From Rhizodiscina lignyota (lineage: Eukaryota > Ascomycota > Dothideomycetes > Aulographales > Rhizodiscinaceae), in assembly GCA_010015805.1 (NCBI GenBank), contig ML978133.1, positions 62,001-126,000 on the forward strand: DNA of 64,000 nucleotides. Reading direction: 5' to 3'. The first letter of the stretch is position 1. Every line of letters starts with the position of its first letter. A program made the position numbers and the translations under genes. Below are positions 53,042 to 64,000 of this stretch, piece by piece. The notes under the pieces are model-generated. The model did no database searches. It was not told the DNA's origin and saw only the letters and a list, made by a program, of their open reading frames with translations.

Positions 53042-53485
53042 ATGATGCAGTGTCACTAGGCGAGGAGTGGGAGTGCGAGACGGTTTGCATCAAAATTGGT
53101 GTTTCATATCAACGGTCCTTTTTCGGGGTTCGACGAATTTGTCCCCGGACGGAGTAATATCACGGTTTTTTTTTTTCTGGATGAAAATTGACATGCCATG
53201 TGGATCATCATAGCGAAGGGCACTTTGCATGAAGGAAATACCCCTAGTCAGGCGCTGCCGATTAGCAATTTTTAATCTTCTCTTAATAGTTAATAGCCTT
53301 CACGAAAAGTGGCGTCCAAGCTCACTCATTCTGGTAGATATAGCCTCAGGCAATGCATTATGTCTATCTGCAACGTTTTACTTTTCGTGGATCGCGTGAT
53401 GTAACCGTCTATTCAATTAACCTGATTTTCCAATCCAAATGACAACTCGATCTGACAAAATCGTCCTGCCTAAATGGGCAGTTTT
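53042..53485. other. Intergenic region between convergent genes
   Basis: 444 nt of AT-rich 3' flanks with a T-run near 53165. Nothing else is recognised. Confidence 0.4.
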
Positions 53486-55334
53486 TTAGTGAGCATTGCG
53501 TAGCTCTTTTTCAACTTCCTCAATAATCACTTTCTTAACACCTTCGGAGCCCTGTCTCCTCTCAATCTTTCGAACCCTCTTCTCAGCATCCAACATGCCA
53601 TCAAATTCCCTCGGCAGCACCTGCTCAAAGCTGAAGCCATCTTGGCCTTTCAGTGCTCTCTCCACCGCATGCGAGAACTTTGCTGGATGCGCCGTTGACA
53701 GAGAGATATAGTGTTGCTCAGCAGAGGTCGGCTGACGCACGCTCGCGGCAATGCCGACCGCGGAGTGTGGGTCGAGGATGTAGTTGCCATTCGCACCAGT
53801 CGTCCCCGTGGTGCCTTTGGCAGCCGCGCCGTTCGCTGCACCGTTCGCTGCACCGTTCGTGGATGATACAGAAGCTTGCGCTGCAGGCGGTGGTGGCCAA
53901 GAGTACACCTCGCGAATCGTCTCGATCGTCTGCTCATCGTTGACTCTCTCGCTGGCAAAGTCGCGTTTCGCTGCTTTCAGTAGTGCATCGTCCACTGCGA
54001 ACCCGTCTTTGGATTTCAAGTCGTTCAGCCACGACCGGACTTTCTCGCCTGCAATCCGTCTCTTTTCTTTAACGTCGCTGCTCTGCGCGCCATGGATCTC
54101 GTGCGCCAGAAACCAGAGCAGCCGCTCAAAGTTGGAGCTTACGAGAATGTCCATTGCCGGACTTAGTGTCTCTTTCACGCCCTCCTCATGTGCTTGCACG
54201 CCGTCCTCTTTAATTCCACCTTCAGCCTGCGGCGCGGGAACCGCATGCTTCTCGTACCGCCCCGATTGCCAGAAGCGATGCAAGATATCGTTTGAATTCG
54301 TAGCAATCAGGAGCTTCGCAACGGGCAGACCCATGCGCTTGGCGAAGTAGCCCGCGAGGATGTCACCAAAGTTACCAGTGGGAACAGTGAATGCGATCTG
54401 CGGGTTTGAGTCGGACGGTGACTGATTGGAGAGCTGCCGGAGGAGGGAGAAGTAGGAGGAGAAGTAGTACGTTATTTGCGCGAGGATGCGGGCCCAGTTT
54501 ATGGAGTTTACGGCAGCGAGACGGTGGTTTGCATTGAGAGAGGCATCGGCGAAGAGGGACTTTACGATGTCCTGATTGCCTCGAGTCAGACGTGTCCTGG
54601 AAGAATTGAGGAAGTATAAGAGCGCTACATACCTGGCAGTCGTCGAAAGTACCCTGTACAGCCAGACAATGCACATTCGCATCGGTGACCGTAGTCATTT
54701 GCGCCTCCTGTATCGGACTTACTTTCCCGTACGGGAATGTAATAAAGACGGAGACATCCTTCTTCCCTCTCAATCCATATATGGCTGCAGAGCCTGTATC
54801 TCCACTGGTAGCACCAATGACCGTCAACTGCTCTCTCTCCTTGCCCGTCTTCCCCTCGTTCCGCCGCACGAGGAAGTATTCGAATAGGTTTCCGAGAAAC
54901 TGCAGCGCGACATCTTTGAATGCAAACGTCGGACCGTGGAAGAGCTCAAGTAGGTGGATGTTTCGCTTCGAATCGAGCGTTACTATTGGTGTGACCTGCG
55001 GCGTGCGGAAGGTCGAATAGCTGCGTTGGATGATGCCTCGAAGGTCTTGCGGTGGGATTTCGGAGGGCGAGATGTAGAGGGAGAAGATTTCAAAGGCCAG
55101 CTCTTGGAAGGAGAGGTCTTTCCATTTGTCGTGCCAGTCGGCTGGGAGGGAAGGAATATCTTCTGGGATGAAGAGCCCTCCGTCTGATGCTAGCCCTTTG
55201 AGCACAACTTCCTCGAAGGAGAGCTACGAATTGTCAGTTTGTGGGTTCGATTGTCTTGCTTTAGGTATATGGCATACGTCGTACGATCCTCCTCGGGTGC
55301 TCAGGTATTTCTGCGATGCTGTATGCGAGGCCAT
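53486..55334 (-). CDS. THR4: Threonine synthase
   Basis: Three exons: 55334-55278, 55223-54633 and 54571-53486, with introns of 54 and 61 nt, all in phase 0; 577 residues. The N-terminus is MASHTASQKYLSTRGG, as in fungal Thr4. The PLP-binding lysine is Lys122 in LFHGPTFAFKDVALQFLG, followed by the phosphate-binding GATSGDTGSAA and the conserved FPYGKVSPIQ. The junction at 54633/54571 restores QGTFDDCQDIVKSLFAD. The enzyme converts O-phosphohomoserine to threonine (last step of threonine synthesis, cytosol). An Asn/Gly/Ala repeat (NGAANGAANGAA) in the C-terminal third makes it longer than the about 514-residue yeast enzyme. Confidence 0.95.
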
Positions 55335-56161
55335 TGTAGCTCAATTGCTTAAGTTTGCAAGGGGAGACTCAAATGTTTGCAGTCAGAAAATTGGCGGAGA
55401 GCGAAAGCGGCGACAGGGTCCAGACTGTGGGGCAGAAGCGACTGTAGGTGGCCTTACGGAACACGTTAGTGGCTGAAAATACAACCCAACCTTAGAATTT
55501 AGACTTTGTACTTAGCAAGATTCAATACCAGCATATAGCACCTCTTCGCAAGAATCACTCTATCAGCGAGCTCAAAGGTGAAGGGTGCCGCTCCGTAATA
55601 CATCTTCCTGCGCAGTTTCACAAGTGGAAGAGAGTCTTCCTCTACTTGTTGAACATACATCATCTCACTGTAGAAGCCGCCCCAATCCTAAGTCTGGCTA
55701 GAGTTTACTACTTTCTATGCGAGCGTCGATGTGTAATTCACGTAGTTTATCTCAAACCTGTACTTTCACATCTCTATATTTTCATCGAGATAGTTTGCCT
55801 CAAGCTTGGACGGACAGGCCTCGCATAGCCACTCACGTCTCCTACCACCGATCATGTAGCTCTTTTATTTAGCCAACACCAGCAAATTAGCTGACAAGCT
55901 CTAGCTTTCTCTTCTTTTCAACACACCTACCGTTCAACACACTGCTAAAGCCGCAAGATACATCGCATCACTTCCTTCAACACTCACACTCTTAAGTATA
56001 GGTCACTCAAGCGTCTAACACGTAGTGTAGTTTCACACATGAACACCCTCTAACACACACGAAGGCTATAGAAGTTCGCTGACTTTTCCATCGACGTCCT
56101 CTTCGCAACAAACTCTTCTCACAGCACCTTGATCAGGGCGCTCTCCGGGAACGAATCCAAC
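55335..56161. other. Divergent intergenic region
   Basis: About 0.8 kb between THR4 and the next F-box-like gene. No exon is recognised. Confidence 0.35.
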
Positions 56162-56929
56162 ATGGAGACACAGTGAGTGCATGCTGAAAGCCGAAGAAAG
56201 TGTGTTGGCTAACGGGGACAAATCTTCAACAGAAACACCGCTAGGATGCGAAAGTTCGAGTTCCTTGCACTTCCAGGAGAGATCCGAAACATGATATACG
56301 AACTGCTTCTCGTCGATTCTGCGCCCATTGAATTATACTACAGAAAGGTCGCTCGTGACGATGGTCGTCGTCGTCGCTGGTTTCCGGGAACCTTCAATTC
56401 CTCCTACTGTTCGGTTTCGATCCTTGGAACCTGCAAGCAGATCAATCGAGAAGCTAGCTCTCTCTTCTACAGCAGGAACGTCTTCTGCCTTCAAGTATAC
56501 GACTCCTATAGCGATTGGTTCGACGCATCAAAACCCAAGTTGAAAGGCACTTTGATCACCAAGCTCGACAAGCTATTCCTGTTTATCGACGGAGATTATC
56601 TATCTTCCGACTTTAATGCTTGGATAGAGAGGAGGACGAAGTTAAGGAAACACGCACACTTCTTTCACGTGATGAAAAACCTCGAGCAACTACATATTTC
56701 CGTGGTGAAAATGGGTTCTGAGCTGCCCGGCCCGAACGAGAAGCTGGCTCGTCAACAAGGAGCCAAAAGCTTGATGAGTTGGCTCATGCAGAGCATTCCG
56801 AGCCACATCAACATCAATTGGACGGACATCGAGGAGTCTCCACTGAAGAAGCGGCCATTTACATACAACTACATTGACCAGGAAACCCTCGAAGAAGCCG
56901 CAAAGGAGTTTGACGGGCTTCGTAAGTGA
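56162..56929 (+). CDS. 2EXR/F-box-like family protein
   Basis: Exon 1 is 56162-56172 (11 nt), an intron covers 56173-56232 (60 nt, GTGAGT...CAACAG), and exon 2 is 56233-56929; 235 residues. Exon 2 begins with RKFEFLALPGEIRNMIYELL, the LPxEIRxxIYxLLL motif, followed by GTCKQINREASSLFYSRNVF. It is intact and about as long as its paralog at 57709. The end (KEFDGLRK) matches that paralog's KEFDKLHK. Family knowledge: such fungal proteins, often annotated as 2EXR or F-box-like, are expanded in plant-associated Dothideomycetes; their partners are unknown. Confidence 0.75.
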
Positions 56930-57708
56930 AAGACCTCGCACGGTAGCTTCAAGTGGCACATTATCGACCGCGATCTCTCTGTTTGTCAGTCAAGGACGGT
57001 ACAGCTTTTCCTGACAAATTCGGCCAGGACATTCAGAGGAAGGTGCCGCTGGAATGCCCTCTCAAGCAATCATATCGCCTGGGAACAACTACAACACAAT
57101 TCTCTTCTCCAAGGGCACTATGTCTCGTCCAAAAGAACTTCGGTGGATTTCTCTCCTCACTCAGGAAGCAGTATGGCTGGCGTAGTACGACTGGGTGAAG
57201 GGTCCGGCAGCAATGGCGCAAAAAATTTCGAAGGGCTCGGTAATGAACACCTCAATTGCACAACACTCCAAAATGTCATGCTTTCATATGCCCCTCTTTC
57301 AGGTTCATTGGAGCACCTAGCAGCACAAATTAAATGATACAAATGGATTGGAAGTTAAAAGTCTAAAGGCAATAAAATAGATCTCAACTCCCATGATGTG
57401 TTCTTTCCAGTCCGCACGCGGCAATGATGACATATGAACATGAACCAGGAGATGCTGTGATTTTACAATACAGAAAGCGTCTATCAAGTGACCAGAAGAG
57501 CTGATACTTCTATCATGTCTGAAGCGACACGCAAAGTTCAATTCAATATGTTTCAGACTGTATTTGTCAAGCACGTACAGCTTCATTGCCGTTAACTTTA
57601 TTCACTGGAGAGCGATATATGTCAGCAGTTCGGCATACCGTAGTTGTGACTCCACGCTTCTGTTAATCTCAATGACCATTCCGAGCCAGCTTCGAGAATC
57701 GAGACCCA
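56930..57708. other. Intergenic region between convergent paralogs
   Basis: About 0.78 kb. Small frames on both strands have no recognised motifs. Confidence 0.35.
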
Positions 57709-58566
57709 TTACTTATGAAGTTTGTCAAATTCCTTTACTACATCTGGTGTATGGTGTGGGTCACCGTAAAAGTAGTATCCTCCGAAGAAAAACCAAGGCG
57801 TCAGAGACTCTTCGTGGTCGATCCATTTGACACTGCTTTGGGGCAGAATGTTCTCCCTGAGCCACATCTTGATCTCCGGAAAATCGGACCAGTTCCCTAC
57901 TCCTCCTATCATGCATATGGATAGATTCAACTGCTTCAGCTCTTTCATCACGGCGAAGAAGGCAGAAGATTTCCTCATCTTCTGCCTGGTTCTTATCCAT
58001 GCGGTGATGAACCCATTCAACCCGAGTTCACGTGTGCAACCGATCCCGTCCACAAGCAGGAACAGTTTCTCGACCTTTGGAATTAGACTCCTCTTTAATA
58101 CAGCGGCCGGTGCGTCAAACCATCCGTCAAACTGGTCGTTCACTATAAGGGTGAACACATTCGTGCCATAAAGGAAATGACTCGCTTCTTTATTAATCTG
58201 GCGGCAAGTTCGAAGCACCTGAACGTAGAGCTTGCCGTAGGTGAAGATCTGGCGATCGGCGCGGGGAATCATCTTGCCTCGATATTTTCGTGGTCGGCTC
58301 AATTTGCAAAGGCTGTGCAACTCAATCGGCCCAGAAGTATCGACAAGGAGAAGCTCATATATTTTGTTTCGAATCTCTCCTGGAAGTGCAAGGAACTCGA
58401 ATCTCCTCAAGCGAGCATTGTGGCTAAAGAAATAGTTAGTTAGCAGCACCCTCTTCCGGTAGTTGATTCTTACTCACCGCCGTTCTGCTATGGCGTCAGG
58501 ATCTTGTTTCCGCGCTCCAGCAGTGTCTAAGGCTGTTGTCTCTACTACTTCTTGAAACTCTGTCAT
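57709..58566 (-). CDS. 2EXR/F-box-like family protein, convergent paralog
   Basis: Exon 1 is 58566-58478, an intron covers 58424-58477 (54 nt, GTGAGT...CTTTAG, branch CTAAC), exon 2 is 58423-57709; 267 residues. It reads RRFEFLALPGEIRNKIYELL, then RTCRQINKEASHFLYGTNVF and AFFAVMKELKQLNLSICMIG, closely following the paralog at 56162 with an added Lys/Arg segment after the first motif. The N-terminal 30 residues (MTEFQEVVETTALDTAG) are longer than in the paralog. The convergent pair probably arose by local inverted duplication. Confidence 0.75.
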
Positions 58567-58991
58567 ATTGAGCTTATTGTTGCTTTATTTTATTTTATAT
58601 TTTTTTAGGGTAGTGTATGAGTGTTGTTGTCTGCGCGACTGGAGATGTTGCAACCGAGAAGGTGAGAGCTTGGAGCAAATTGGCTCTAAAAAAAATGTGG
58701 AGTAGAGCTTGCACTTTTATTGAAGTCAAACGATCTTAACAAACACACCGAAAGGTAAGTTAAGGGGTATTGAACTTTCAGTAACACTCTTGCTTGGGTT
58801 GAAGAACGAAACTCTTTTGCGTTGCGCGCTTTTCATCTAACCTGATCTGATGCGCTAACTGTTTCACTCTCCAACTAAGGCTATATAAACATCACCGATT
58901 TGCTTTTTGAACGTCTCCGAGGTGTTGCAGGAATATTCTACTTGCAGGTTATTACAAATTAGTTTTTGGTCTCCGCTCCTCCTTCCAAGTA

Positions 58992-59094
58992 CTAAAAGCA
59001 GCAGCCCCTGAAGAAACGAAAAGGCATCAGAAGGCCTCCGACGTAGTCAATCCGCTTGACACTGCTATGCTGCAGAATGTTCTCGCATCCTGGG
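58992..59094 (-). pseudogene. Relic of a third F-box-like copy
   Basis: On the minus strand ENILQHSSVKRIDYVG, followed by GLLMPFRFFRG, matches the segment ENILPQSSVKWIDHEESL and PWFFFGG of the neighbouring gene at both protein and DNA level (for example GACACTGCT and GCAGAATGTTCTC are shared). Only about 30 codons survive; flanking sequence does not continue the match. Confidence 0.65.
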
Positions 59095-59187
59095 CTCTGG
59101 AAACCGGTTCCCCTTCTCCCAGGCTCAGAAAACTAACACATCTTGTGGTGCTGCCCGCAAGAATAATCTGAATGACTGCTATATACC

Positions 59188-61184
59188 TCAGTTGTTCCCA
59201 CCATACAACTGTGGGTGGTCGGACTTTATCATATCCGCGCCCTTCTCTGCAACCATATAGACGTCATTTTGAATACGACAGTCTGGGATAACAGGGAAGA
59301 TCGAAGCGTCAATCACACGCAGAGACTTTACACCGTGAACATTTAGACCGCTATCAACCACTCCCTGATCAATGTCTCTGGATAAGCGACACGTTCCACA
59401 TGGGTCTGTAAAAGCCATTAGTGAGGGGCATGTCGATTTATGGAAAACAGAGATATCATCTTGCAGCTCCGGTGGACTTACGGAACCCAGTTTGCGAGCG
59501 CTCCAAAATCATCTTGATCATAGCCTCATCCGAGTTGCGTGGCATAGCCCATGGATAATCTTCACCAATGATATCTTTCATGCCGTCTCCGGTCCTGAGT
59601 ATATCATCGACCCACCGAACTCCTTCGCGAAGAGCGATAAGATCAAGAGCATTAGAGAAGAATCTGCGGTTGATTTCTGGCTGCTCTAGAGGATCCCTTG
59701 ATCTGAGCTTGACGTAACCATCCCGAGATAGCGGACGCATGAGATCCACGATCACGGTCAGCCAGTCGCCTTCTGGAGGAGTGGGAAAATGCCACTGAAA
59801 CGGGGCGGAGTACATTGGCTGGGCTATATCAGCATTCGACGAGCAGTTTACTGATAGCGAGTACCACTTACCACAAAGTCTACCTCAAAATGCGGTTGAC
59901 CAACTGGACCGAATGGGTCAACACCACCGTTTTCCTCCACGTATTGAACATATTGCTTTGAGGTCTTAAATTGCTCATCGCAGCGTGGAAAAGCAACGAG
60001 CTCCAACAGACCACTGCTGAGCGGGCCTTCCTTAGCCCGTTGATATGCATCCACAGCAGCGTCTCTCTGCAGTCCGGGGCGGAGGATGTGGCTGTCGAGG
60101 CCGTAACCATCCTTCAAGCGAAAAACGTGTGCCAGTATAGGATGGTCAAGCAGGTTTTGGCCTACGTGTTCTGACTTGACGCGAACGTCAATCTTGTGCT
60201 CGTTTAGCTGGCCTTCGGGACCAATGCCGGATAGAAGGAGAAGCTTCGGGCTTTCGTACACGCCTAAAGAAACAATAGTTTCATGCTTGGAGCTGAAAGT
60301 GTAGTCACGACCGTCTGGTCCCATGACTGTAACGCCAATAGCACGGTCTCCTTCGAAATTGAGATGCTTAGCATATGTCAATGGCATCACGGTAACATTA
60401 TCTCTTCCCTCAAGGAAGACAGACGCATTAGAGCGGACTCCATTGTAGATAGTGCTTATACATTTGAACAGACCGCTTTGAGTACCGGAATAAACGTCGC
60501 TGCTGAGGTTGTGTCCTTTGCTGACCCAGGCCTGTTCCAGTGCATCCCGGAAAGGTTTGAGCTCCGGCACGAGTTCGGCATGAGCAAGATGTAGTGGGCC
60601 GTTGCGGCCAATGTCCTTCACATCTGGGTACAAGTTGTCCTCGTCGTGGTATGTGGCCGGCTAGACATTCTTAGATTGACGAGAGAGACACCGGCCGGAT
60701 CTACTTACCTTTTCGAAGTATTCCTTACAGTTTTCCCAGTTCCAAGTGCCACCGCCGTACTCCGCCCAATCATCAATCGTCGCTTTGCTACCTCGCACCC
60801 AGGTATAGTAATTCCCACAACTACTCCCACCAAGTGCTTTGCCTCTTGTATCCGGCTTCTCAACGCGAGTGTACTCAGGACGGTCGATCATGGTCGCCTT
60901 GTAGCCCCAGTCATATTTGCTTCCGCGCAGTTCAAAGGCTTGGGCGGGGGTTGAAATCATATCGATCTCATTCGAGTTGTGCGGCCCAGCCTCAATAACG
61001 AGGACCGTGACCTTGGGATTCTCTGCAAGTCGCCCCGCCACGGTACAACCGGCGGTGCCTCCTGCAACACCAATTCAGCCATGTCGTACCGCTCCAGCTC
61101 GAGAATAAGGGAAACTGTACCCCCAACGACAATAAAGTCGAACTCGGAGGAGGCCTTTTGCGGAACGGTTGCAACGTGAACCAT
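59188..61184 (-). CDS. GMC-family FAD oxidoreductase
   Basis: Five exons: 61184-61121, 61061-60709, 60660-59872, 59818-59482 and 59405-59188; introns 59, 48, 53 and 76 nt, phases consistent, 586 residues. The FAD dinucleotide motif (VVGGGTAGC) is restored by splicing of exon 1 to exon 2 at residues 19-27. The GMC signatures GKALGGSSCGN, GVYESPKLLLLSGIGP and, after exon 5 joins, HPCGTCRLS (His515) with IQNDVYMVAEKGADMI (Asn about 561) are present. No signal peptide is seen, so an intracellular alcohol, choline or glucose-type oxidase/dehydrogenase is likely; substrate is unknown. It sits next to the F-box-like cluster without other pathway genes. Confidence 0.85.
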
Positions 61185-62957
61185 TATGAGGATAGATGGT
61201 TAGTTGAGAGGAGCTGATCTGTGCTTTGATGACTTCGTTGTCTTCGCTGATATTGTAACAAGATACTTTCCAAGTATCATATTAGATAGTTATCCGACAT
61301 TGTTTCTTTCTCATGACCTGCTCTTACATCATAACTATTCCTTGTTCTTAGACGACTCTACCGTAGATAGTGGATAAGATGCCTTGTTCGGAAGCCATTC
61401 CAAATATGTGGACACAGAGCAGAAACAGCATGATTACATCATGTTGTGACAATGAGCATTGGCTACCCTTTCGTAATCTACCATGGAGAATGGCACAGGA
61501 AATGTATGTCCGATCGCTTGTAACCCTGGTTTTCGAACTGCAAAACTGCTATTAGGGTAATAGTGACGCTGAGGCGGAAAGAAAGACTCTGTCAAACCAT
61601 GTCCATAGCGTCACTAGCGCGAGCATTGGCATTCGTTGTAATAGCATTCCTTTCTTTCACGGAGACCTTCTCTTTTCAATTAATCCATGCTATTTGCTTC
61701 TCGGTGCTATTTCTGTGTTTCGACACTTCATATACAATGTGGTTTTTGAAGTAGCGCTATGAGTACTTCGCTATTCCTTCACCTCTTCCCTTTCGTTCTG
61801 TGGGCCCCAAGATCCCTGCCTATCAGCCCTTGCTCCTAGACCATTCTTTCCGCCCTTAACCTCTCTTTGGCCACCGAACCGTGTCTTGCGGGTCAGGTTG
61901 CTTCGCGGCTGCGTATCGCCGATCTTGTTTTCATCCTTGGAAGCGTTCGATTGAGGATCTTTACCGGGTCGTTCACATCGAGACTTCTCTACCAGCAAAT
62001 CCGGCTAAAAAGTTTTGGCGAACTTGGAGCTTCCCGTTTCATATGTGTAGCAAGCATTGTGAGGGCACAGAGAGGGATCGACGGTTGCCCGATATGGTTC
62101 GTGAAGGCACAAATTGACCAGGTCCAATAAACCGACGACGGGGAGGCTTCATTCAACATCTCTGCGTGGCGGTCATGACCAGCTTGCTGGCTAGCCAGTC
62201 ATCATGGCGGACTATCAATGGAACAATGGCTGGAGTACTGTGACGGCGCATGTACGTTTCGTAGTCAACGCACGTCGACTAGATAAGATTTTTATTGTTA
62301 GTCATTTCACCATACGACGTGCATTTCATCCTGCAAAATTTTCTCCAAGCTACCTATTCCTACCTACCTCTACCGTTCCAATGGCGCGTTGGGGGTTTCT
62401 GTCGCCTTTGGCGGCTCCGTCCTGATCATGGCCTACCTCTCAACAACTTTACACACAAACTTCACTTGCACTGGATTGAACGATCATGTTTTCATAGCTC
62501 CTTCTTCCAAGTACCAAAAAACAACAAAAGGAATTTATCATACACCGTAAGTGTTGCATGCAGCTCACCACCAGTCAAGAAAGCAAAATGACAAAAGAAC
62601 ATGAGGGATCTCGGATTGCCCATGATGCGGTTTTCTCGTCAGTCCGGTCCAGCAGCCATGAGCATGAATATGAACGAACCATGTATGCTATGTGATTTGT
62701 GCGAATACGAGAGCCATAACACAAGAGAGAAATTGAAAGAATAAGATTCAGCTTGCTTTAGCTTCGCTCATGTGCTTGCGCTTCAACTCAACTGATCCCG
62801 TATCAAGAAAAGAATCCACCAGCAGCGCCTCTGGAAAACCGCCGCTGATGAATAAGTTTCAAAACTCTCTTCCTGCCATTAGCCGGCCCGATTCCATCAT
62901 CGTTTTTCTTCCAGGTCAACCTCACCGCTTCGGCTTCCAAACGTCCAACAACCCCCC
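61185..62957. other. Intergenic region
   Basis: About 1.8 kb. A short frame at 62204 (MADYQWNNGWSTVTAH) lies before a GTACGT donor-like site but leads nowhere. A CTTCCAAGTAC(C/T)AAAA word near 62510 also occurs near 58985. No gene is supported. Confidence 0.35.
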
Positions 62958-64000
62958 TCAAAGTCTCAACCCCTTCAAAATCTCCTGCGCCATATTCTTA
63001 TACACTATCACATTCCCCTCCATTTTCTTAAACTGAATCCCATGCAGACTCAACAACGGGACCTTGACAATGAAGATCTCAAACCTCAGCACCATGCTCT
63101 CTCCAATATCATTCTGCACATGGGTCATCGTCTCGCCCGCTGGCCTCGCTCTCGGCCCGCGTTCGCGCTCTGTAGGTGTCGGTGGCACCGGCTTGCTCGC
63201 AGGATCACGATCGCTCGCGTCTGATTCGTCGGTGTTGGTATAGCTCAAGTCGTGCGCGCCGTTCGACGGACCGCTGGTGCTACCACCATGACGATTACGC
63301 TGGGAGCGCGGGGTATGCGGCGTCATGGGTGTCGTAGGGCTCCTTACAGCGTCACGGAACTCATCGCGGTCCTTGTGTCCCACGCCGAACGAGATCTTCC
63401 GTCGGTGTCCATGCCCCAGTCCCGCGCTCTCCGGGCTGCGCGGACTCGCGATGTCAGAGAGCGGGCCTCTCTTCTCGTTCTCTTTGAGGTTGATGGAGGG
63501 CGCGTGGCGGCATGAGAAGCCCCCTTTGATCTCCCAGTACTCGACACCGAGTTGTCTCAGGACCCTAATGATCTCCGCGCGGATTTCGGGGAGCGGCCTG
63601 TTGCTCGTGGTGCTGACGCTGAATAGACCCTTCAAGTATACTGGCTTCATGCTGTCCATGCCGCGGATGTCATCTGTGTCGCGCCGTCTTCCCGTCTCGG
63701 CATGCTGTTCGGCGTCTGTTTCGGTTGTGGTGTGGGCGTGGCCGAGGTCAGTATCTTGATTGCGCGTGCCGTGACGCTGCAGACGGCGAGTTTGGATAGA
63801 CTCCCTTCTTGCGTGTCCTAAGCTCTTCGTCCGGCTTGCAGGAGCGCCGCTAGTGCGCTGCTTTGAGTTGACTTCATCACCAGTTGCATCGCCGGGTCCA
63901 GCACCCTGTACAGCAACGCTGCTTCCATCACTGCCGCTGGTAGGGGGAACTTCACTCTGCCCGCTTGTACTAGCTTCTGCAAGCGCGGCTGTCCCATCTG
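62958..64000 (-). CDS. kin1: KIN1/PAR-1-like serine/threonine kinase, C-terminus with KA1 domain (5' end outside window)
   Basis: The minus-strand frame is open from the window edge to the stop at 62958; about 347 residues are visible. A long Ser/Thr/Asp-rich region (with TRRLQRHGTRNQDTDLGH and GRRRDTDDIRG) precedes KPVYLKGLFSVSTTSNRPLP, then IRVLRQLGVEYWEIKGGFSC, a Ser-rich insert, and finally LRFEIFIVKVPLLSLHGIQF and IVYKNMAQEILKGLRL. The split KA1 (kinase-associated 1) fold with KGLFSV...EIKGGF...FEIFIVKVP...LHGIQF is typical of fungal Kin1/Kin2. Family role: the KA1 domain binds acidic phospholipids; Kin1 acts in polarity and secretion at the cortex. The kinase domain lies beyond 64000. 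Confidence 0.85.
   Translation of the reverse strand, partial: DGTAALAEASTSGQSEVPPTSGSDGSSVAVQGAGPGDATGDEVNSKQRTSGAPASRTKSLGHARRESIQTRRLQRHGTRNQDTDLGHAHTTTETDAEQHAETGRRRDTDDIRGMDSMKPVYLKGLFSVSTTSNRPLPEIRAEIIRVLRQLGVEYWEIKGGFSCRHAPSINLKENEKRGPLSDIASPRSPESAGLGHGHRRKISFGVGHKDRDEFRDAVRSPTTPMTPHTPRSQRNRHGGSTSGPSNGAHDLSYTNTDESDASDRDPASKPVPPTPTERERGPRARPAGETMTHVQNDIGESMVLRFEIFIVKVPLLSLHGIQFKKMEGNVIVYKNMAQEILKGLRL

Noticed and set aside
1-64000. CRISPR arrays or bacterial-type operons
   Set aside because: No direct-repeat/spacer arrays are present; introns, HET-NLR and fungal gene families show a eukaryotic genome.

Overview
The window is nuclear DNA of a filamentous ascomycete, most likely a Dothideomycete or close Pezizomycotina relative. 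The signs are dense genes on both strands, many short introns (mostly 46-90 nt) with a GTRNGT-like donor, a CTAAC/CTRAC branch site close to the acceptor and a YAG end, an HET-NACHT-ankyrin NOD-like receptor, 2EXR/F-box-like family genes, a Lyc1-type lysine acetyltransferase, a GH76 mannosidase and several small secreted proteins. No CRISPR array, bacterial operon or intact transposon was recognised.

Layout. 1-5037: 5'-truncated septation-initiation/mitotic-exit scaffold (Nud1/Cdc11). 5249-9216: a SLOG/LOG-like Rossmann protein, an F-box-like gene with a frame break, a 13-bp minisatellite and a short Sas10/Utp3 ribosome-biogenesis protein. 9987-15228: secreted GH76, a histidine acid phosphatase and a membrane-anchored luciferase-domain protein. 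16812-23906: housekeeping genes LYC1, a PPPDE (DeSI-like) peptidase, OLA1 and the snoRNP factor BCD1. 26083-29137: DENN-domain protein with a long coiled coil, behind a 2.2 kb gene-free leader. 30336-33723: NLR-like gene whose nearly identical ankyrin repeats are interrupted by a 540-nt run of N. 33724-35858: gene-poor AT-rich tract with an intron-containing tRNA-Thr(AGT) and a sugar-transporter relic. 35859-41859: mitochondrial uS11m and TIM44 (head to head), a decayed XPG/Rad2-like nuclease and a Golgi-type GT8 glycosyltransferase. 42209-48855: accessory block with an orphan beta-rich protein, a transglutaminase-like multidomain protein and a polytopic membrane protein. 49744-53041: two divergent small secreted proteins and a Ser-rich GPI-type wall protein. 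53486-55334: threonine synthase. 56162-59094: two convergent F-box-like paralogs plus a relic of a third. 59188-61184: GMC oxidoreductase. 62958-64000: 3' end of a KIN1/PAR-1 kinase with its KA1 domain.

Conserved single-copy genes (1-29 kb, 36-38 kb, 53-55 kb, 63-64 kb) alternate with accessory stretches (9-16 kb, 30-35 kb, 42-53 kb, 56-61 kb) that carry secreted proteins, the NLR, gene-family copies and relics. The most interesting points are the NLR ankyrin array with its assembly gap, the Cys-His-Asp transglutaminase-like protein and its neighbours, the pair of small secreted proteins, and three host genes whose splice sites or frames look damaged (XPG-like, BCD1, F-box-like). All gene models are read by eye from frames, splice signals and remembered family motifs; no database search was run.
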